Below the pieces are notes generated by a model. It made no database searches, was not told the DNA's origin, and saw only the letters and a list, made by a program, of their open reading frames with translations. A program made the position numbers and the translations under genes. From contig JAEXFF010000195.1 of assembly GCA_023400335.1 (NCBI GenBank), forward strand, positions 1 to 19,314: a stretch of 19,314 bases of DNA. Reading direction: 5' to 3'. Source of the stretch: Bacteroidota bacterium. GTDB lineage: Bacteria > Bacteroidota > Bacteroidia > Bacteroidales > Marinifilaceae. Below, one piece after another: positions 15,497 through 19,314 of the stretch (the first letter of the stretch is position 1; every line of letters starts with the position of its first letter).

Positions 15497-17881
15497 ATGC
15501 AATTTTCAGGCTATAAATTGTTTCTCCGTAATTTTTCCAGAAATAAATTATATTCTTCTGTAACTATTTTAGGCTTTGCGACGGCTTTGACTTTTGTTAT
15601 ATTGCTGAGTGTTTACATCCGTCAGGAGTTGGCTGTAGATTCTTTTCAGGAACATAAAGACCGTCTGTTTCGGGTGGCAAATGAATTGGATTACGGATAT
15701 TCCGGCCCCATGGCAAGTTTGTTACAGCAGCAATTCCCGGAAATAGAGTGCTATTCTCTGTTTATGTTAAACCGGCAAGGAATTGTTCCGGTTTCTCCTA
15801 CAGAAAAAATTCGGTATACCTGTGCTTATGTACATCCGACTTTTTTCAAAATGTTTACTTTCCCTTTGCTGGAAGGGGTTCCGGAGGAAGTGATGCGGGA
15901 GAAATACAGTATGGTCATTACCCGGTCGTTGTCGAGAAGATTGTATGGAAATGAATCGCCTTTAGGGAAAGAAATTCAGATTTCAGGTATTGCTGTTCCC
16001 ATAACGGGAGTAATGGAAGATATTCCTGAGAATACACATTTCTCTCGTTTTGATGCAGCTGTCAATATTGCCGGTTTATCCGATTATTGGGGATGGAAAA
16101 ATGGGGATGTTTTGGAACAAATGGGAATAGCCACGTTTAGTCTTTACCTAATGGGAAAACCGGGAACAAACCTGCAAGCACGGGAAAAAGATATACTAAC
16201 CTGTTTGCAGAAAAATACCTCTCAATATCAACGGGAAAATAGTCCTAAGAAACTTGTAATCGAACCTTTGGAACAAATTTATTTCAGTCCTTACGGCGGA
16301 GGGGGAAAACGTAACAGTAAATCCTTAATTGCAGTGATGTCGGCTATAGGTTTGACGATTTTACTATTGGCAATTATAAATTATATTAATTTATCCATTG
16401 CACAGGGAAGTATGCGGGCAAGGGAAATATCTGTAAAAAAATTGTTCGGAAGTTCGCGTAACATGCTTTTTTCTCAATTTATAGGAGAATCGCTTATTTT
16501 AAGTTTTGTGGCTTTTCTGATTGCCTGTGTTTTCAGTATATTACTGGAATCAGTATTTAATGACTTGATGGCTACTCATATAGAAGTGGCATCCGCTTTT
16601 TCTCCTCTCCTGCTCTTGTATGCATTATTATTGATATTAGTGGTCGGTTTTATATCGGGAAGTATACCGGCCTGGGTGATAACCCGTTATAATGCCATAG
16701 AAGTAATGAAGGGAGTATTCCGGAAGAGAACCAGAGGAGTATATAGTAAAGCTTTGATTTCTTTTCAGTTTACGATTGCGATTGTATTGACGATTTGTAC
16801 CATCGTACTGATAAAGCAGACACATTTTATGCAACATTACGATATGGGTTTTAACCGGGATCAAATCGTTCGTTTCCCCTATGTTTTGGATGCCGGTAAA
16901 AAAGAAACATTACGAAATGAATTATTGAAGATTGCCGGAGTAAAAGAAGTTGCTTTTACTTGTGGTGATCCGATATATGGAGGAAGTGATTTGACTTTTG
17001 ATTATGAAGGAAGGAGACTGAGTTTTCAAACCTTTAAAGTGGATTCTTCTTTTTTCCGGATGCTGGGTATAAAGGAAAGGCCTACTGGAAATACAAATCT
17101 GGAGGGTGGTGAATATGTCGAGTATACATTTGGCAGTACTTCTCAACGGAATGTATTAAAATATCAAAGTGTCTGGTTAAATGAAGAAGCCGTGAGGCAA
17201 CTGGGATTGGGAGAGTTACCTTTGGAATTTAAAATGGATAACCGGATGCAGCCGGTACGCGGAATTGTAAATAATTTCCATATACGGGATTTGTCCCATT
17301 CATTGGAACCTTTGATGATTTCTCTTATGCAAGCGCCGGAATGTCCGTGGTGCATGCTGGTACAATTGCAACGTAATGATGCCTACGCTGCTTTTCACGA
17401 AGTTGAAAATGTATATAAACAGTTGAGCGACGGGACCCCTTTTGAATCTGTTTTTTTGGATGATGCCATTGTACAATGGTACGATAATATTGACCGGATT
17501 TCCAGTATGATCGGAAATTTATGCATACTGGCGATACTGCTTTCTGCTATGGGGATTTTGGCCATGGCCACTTATTTTATACAACAACGGATCAAAGAGA
17601 TCGGTATTCGTCGGGTAAATGGAGCTTCTATACGGGAAGTGCTGCAGATGTTGATGAATAATTTTATAAAATGGATTATACTGGCCTTTTTTGTTGCTTG
17701 TCCGGTAGGATATTATGCGATGAACCGCTGGTTGTCCGGTTTTAATTATCGTATTTCTCTGGATTGGTGGATTTTTGTGATTTCCGGAATGATTGCCCTT
17801 TTTATTGCAGGTTTAATGATTTGTTGGCAAAGTTGGAAAGCAGCTTCTGCAAATCCTGTAAAGACTTTAAAAACGGAATAA
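15497..17881 (+). CDS. P6: double-length MacB/FtsX-type ABC permease
   Basis: A 794-residue inner-membrane permease and sister of P5, with the same layout: TM1, periplasmic domain (NESPLGKEI motif), FtsX unit with coupling loop EISVKKLFGSSRNMLF, TM5, second periplasmic domain, last FtsX unit with IGIRRVNGASIREVL, and C-terminal SANPVKTLKTE. Compared with P5 it has about 20 extra residues in the second periplasmic domain, a Gly/Tyr/Thr-rich stretch just before YQSVWLNEEAV where P5 has NGVWLNETAV. This accounts for most of its greater length. The 101-bp gap after P5 holds no recognisable promoter module, so co-transcription with P5 from promoter C is likely. No clear terminator is visible after the stop; only a 6-bp TGTTTT/AAAACA hairpin follows. 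Substrate unknown. Confidence 0.9.
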   Translation: MQFSGYKLFLRNFSRNKLYSSVTILGFATALTFVILLSVYIRQELAVDSFQEHKDRLFRVANELDYGYSGPMASLLQQQFPEIECYSLFMLNRQGIVPVSPTEKIRYTCAYVHPTFFKMFTFPLLEGVPEEVMREKYSMVITRSLSRRLYGNESPLGKEIQISGIAVPITGVMEDIPENTHFSRFDAAVNIAGLSDYWGWKNGDVLEQMGIATFSLYLMGKPGTNLQAREKDILTCLQKNTSQYQRENSPKKLVIEPLEQIYFSPYGGGGKRNSKSLIAVMSAIGLTILLLAIINYINLSIAQGSMRAREISVKKLFGSSRNMLFSQFIGESLILSFVAFLIACVFSILLESVFNDLMATHIEVASAFSPLLLLYALLLILVVGFISGSIPAWVITRYNAIEVMKGVFRKRTRGVYSKALISFQFTIAIVLTICTIVLIKQTHFMQHYDMGFNRDQIVRFPYVLDAGKKETLRNELLKIAGVKEVAFTCGDPIYGGSDLTFDYEGRRLSFQTFKVDSSFFRMLGIKERPTGNTNLEGGEYVEYTFGSTSQRNVLKYQSVWLNEEAVRQLGLGELPLEFKMDNRMQPVRGIVNNFHIRDLSHSLEPLMISLMQAPECPWCMLVQLQRNDAYAAFHEVENVYKQLSDGTPFESVFLDDAIVQWYDNIDRISSMIGNLCILAILLSAMGILAMATYFIQQRIKEIGIRRVNGASIREVLQMLMNNFIKWIILAFFVACPVGYYAMNRWLSGFNYRISLDWWIFVISGMIALFIAGLMICWQSWKAASANPVKTLKTE

Positions 17882-17976
17882 AATGTTTTACTGCTGAAAA
17901 CAGAATGATTTATTTTGAAAGGAAAGGGGATTTTGAAGAATAACAATCTTTTTCCTGTTTTTTTCCGGGGAATTAT

Positions 17977-17984
17977 TACATTTG
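17977..17984 (+). promoter_or_regulatory. Candidate housekeeping -7 box for the sensor kinase
   Basis: TACATTTG fits the Bacteroidota primary-sigma -7 consensus TAnnTTTG. It lies 28 nt before the GTG start at 18013, giving a leader of roughly 20 nt. A TTTG-type -33 element is not obvious; the expected spot holds a T-run. No sigma-54-like element or 17-bp palindrome is seen in this gap, so the kinase appears to be outside the sigma-54-controlled set. Confidence 0.45.
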
Positions 17985-18012
17985 TAGGTGTTTGACAACA
18001 TCAATACCGACA

Positions 18013-19314
18013 GTGAAAGATTTTTTGTTCTCAATACATTTTATCAGCCTTCTGTGGTTTATCTTTCTATTTCCGTTTAGCAGCTGGGCTAATGGAGAAG
18101 AAAAATCCCGTGTTCTGGTAATTCATTCTTATGATTCGGATTATGTTGTTTATCCGGATTATAACCGGATGATCTTGGAAAATTTCAAAAAAGAAGGGAT
18201 CAAAGCCGATCTCCGGATTTTTTATCTGGACTGTGAGCAGTATTTGGAGGAACCTGAAAAACAACGGGTATACGATTATTTGGATTCTATCGGTTCCTGG
18301 CGTCCTGATTTAATTTTAGTAAACGAAGATCAGGCTACTTACTCTACTTTGGCTTGTGGACATCCTTTGGTTTTCAATACGCCGGTTGTTTTTTCCGGAG
18401 TGAATTTTCCCAATTGGAATTTATTAAAAAAGTTTGATAACGTCACAGGATACTGGGATAGGCCGGATTATCTTGAGACGGTAAACATGATAGAAGAATT
18501 ATTGGGAAAAACCCGAATCCGTTTTTTTTATGATAATACTTTTTTAGGCCGGCAGGTGACTTTAGAACTGGCCAGGCAATTGGAAAGAAAGGATATGGGG
18601 TTGTCGGAGTTGTTATACGGTTATTTAAAGGACTCTACAACAGTAAACCGGCCCGTACTTTCTGATATTGTTTCTGAAAAAATGCTTCAGCGTGTAATGC
18701 GCCCTGATACGACTCAGTTTTTCTTTACAAACCTTCGGGATAATAAAGGAAGCGGGATTTTATGGGCAATTAGCGGTATGTCAAAATATTCTGCTTTTGT
18801 CCAAACAAAATACGACTTTACTTCTACCCGTATTGGTCAAATGGCTTCTATTCCGACTTTTACTGTGATTAACGAGTGCTTTGGATACCATCAGGGCGTA
18901 TTGGGGGGATATATTACTACGCTGGATATCCAAGTGACGGAAGCCGTTAAGTATGCAGCCCAGATTTTAAAAGGGAAATCGGTTTGGGAACTCCCGATCT
19001 CCCAAAGTAGGAAAAAATATGTAGTCGATTGGGAAGAATTGATGCGTTGGCATCTCTCTCCGGATATTGTCCCGGCTCATTATGAGATTGTGAATATTCC
19101 TTTTTATCAACGGCATCGGGTTTCTATTATCATTGGTTGTACATTAGCCACAATTTTGATCCTGTCTTTGATTACCTATCTTTCTTACCTTTATGTCAGG
19201 GAAGCCCGCCAGAAAAAAGAAGCCCGGGAACATCTCCGCAAGGAGAAAGAGTTTTTATCACTGGCATTGGAGGGAAATGAAATATTTGCCTGGAAGTATG
19301 AGCCGGGTATAGGG
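18013..19314 (+). CDS. Sensor kinase with periplasmic substrate-binding-protein-like sensor domain (partial, 3' end outside window)
   Basis: 434 codons of a gene that runs off the right edge. A GTG start at 18013 is inferred: it begins a clear signal peptide (VKDFLFSIH, a hydrophobic core, then FSSWA with cleavage expected after A26), no in-frame ATG occurs before residue 50, and a candidate promoter lies just upstream. Residues about 33-360 resemble the ABC-type substrate-binding fold found in sensor proteins (VLVIHSYDSDYVVYPDYNR, RPDLILVNEDQAT, TPVVFSGVNFP, GGYITTLDIQVTEAVKYA). A TM segment spans about 369-394. A charged linker (REARQKKEAREHLRKEK) and a PAS-like start (FLSLALEGNEIFAWKYE) follow. 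The histidine-kinase core is not in view, so 'kinase' is inferred from this architecture, which is common in Bacteroidota; a diguanylate cyclase or other output is possible. It lies 131 bp after P6 and may sense a periplasmic ligand linked to the transporters. Confidence 0.75.
   Translation, partial: MKDFLFSIHFISLLWFIFLFPFSSWANGEEKSRVLVIHSYDSDYVVYPDYNRMILENFKKEGIKADLRIFYLDCEQYLEEPEKQRVYDYLDSIGSWRPDLILVNEDQATYSTLACGHPLVFNTPVVFSGVNFPNWNLLKKFDNVTGYWDRPDYLETVNMIEELLGKTRIRFFYDNTFLGRQVTLELARQLERKDMGLSELLYGYLKDSTTVNRPVLSDIVSEKMLQRVMRPDTTQFFFTNLRDNKGSGILWAISGMSKYSAFVQTKYDFTSTRIGQMASIPTFTVINECFGYHQGVLGGYITTLDIQVTEAVKYAAQILKGKSVWELPISQSRKKYVVDWEELMRWHLSPDIVPAHYEIVNIPFYQRHRVSIIIGCTLATILILSLITYLSYLYVREARQKKEAREHLRKEKEFLSLALEGNEIFAWKYEPGIG

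Noticed and set aside
1..19314. CRISPR arrays, tRNA or rRNA genes, insertion sequences
   Set aside because: No regularly spaced repeats, no cloverleaf or rRNA-like segments and no transposase genes were seen. The long repeats present are explained by paralogous permeases.

Overview
The base composition (AT-rich intergenic DNA), the scarcity of Shine-Dalgarno sequences, the TAnnTTTG-type -7 boxes and the protein families all point to a Bacteroidota chromosome, most likely order Bacteroidales. An Odoribacter/Butyricimonas-like host is only a guess.

Layout. (1) Positions 1-1635, minus strand: an M18 metallo-aminopeptidase followed by a Nudix hydrolase of the CoA-pyrophosphatase type, cut by the window edge, with a strong hairpin between them. 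(2) 1636-2012: a divergent intergenic region that carries a regulatory module. (3) 2013-17881, plus strand: one MacB/LolD-type ABC ATPase followed by six very large paralogous permeases, called P1-P6 here. Each has about 770-795 residues and the layout TM - periplasmic domain - 3 TM - TM - periplasmic domain - 3 TM, that is, two MacB-like permease halves fused in one chain. (4) 17882-19314, plus strand: the start of a sensor kinase with a secreted substrate-binding-protein-like sensor domain, one TM segment and the beginning of a PAS-like region; the kinase core lies outside the window.

Main discovery. Three intergenic regions (before the ATPase, before P3 and before P5) carry the same regulatory module. 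Each has a -24/-12 sigma-54-type promoter of the form TGGCATA-N4-TTG[T/A]. Upstream of it lies a tandem pair of 17-bp palindromes of the form TGTCMAATWATTAGACA. The two palindromes are 21 bp apart centre to centre in all three cases. They sit at about -89 and -110 from the predicted start of transcription, with at most 1 bp of variation. This is the layout expected of a bacterial enhancer-binding protein (NtrC class) with RpoN. The gene groups behind the modules are ATPase-P1(-P2), P3-P4 and P5-P6. P3/P4 and P5/P6 are each other's closest relatives, so the array looks like a regulon grown by duplication of permease pairs, each under a copy of the same module.

Working model (inference). One ATPase energises several alternative double-length permeases, as in acidobacterial-type duplicated orphan permease (ADOP) arrays and MacB-like mechanotransmission exporters. 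A sigma-54 activator switches on the whole set together in response to an envelope or chemical signal. No membrane-fusion protein, outer-membrane channel or activator gene is present here. The adjacent kinase is a candidate signal source, and an NtrC-type regulator might be encoded beyond the right edge.
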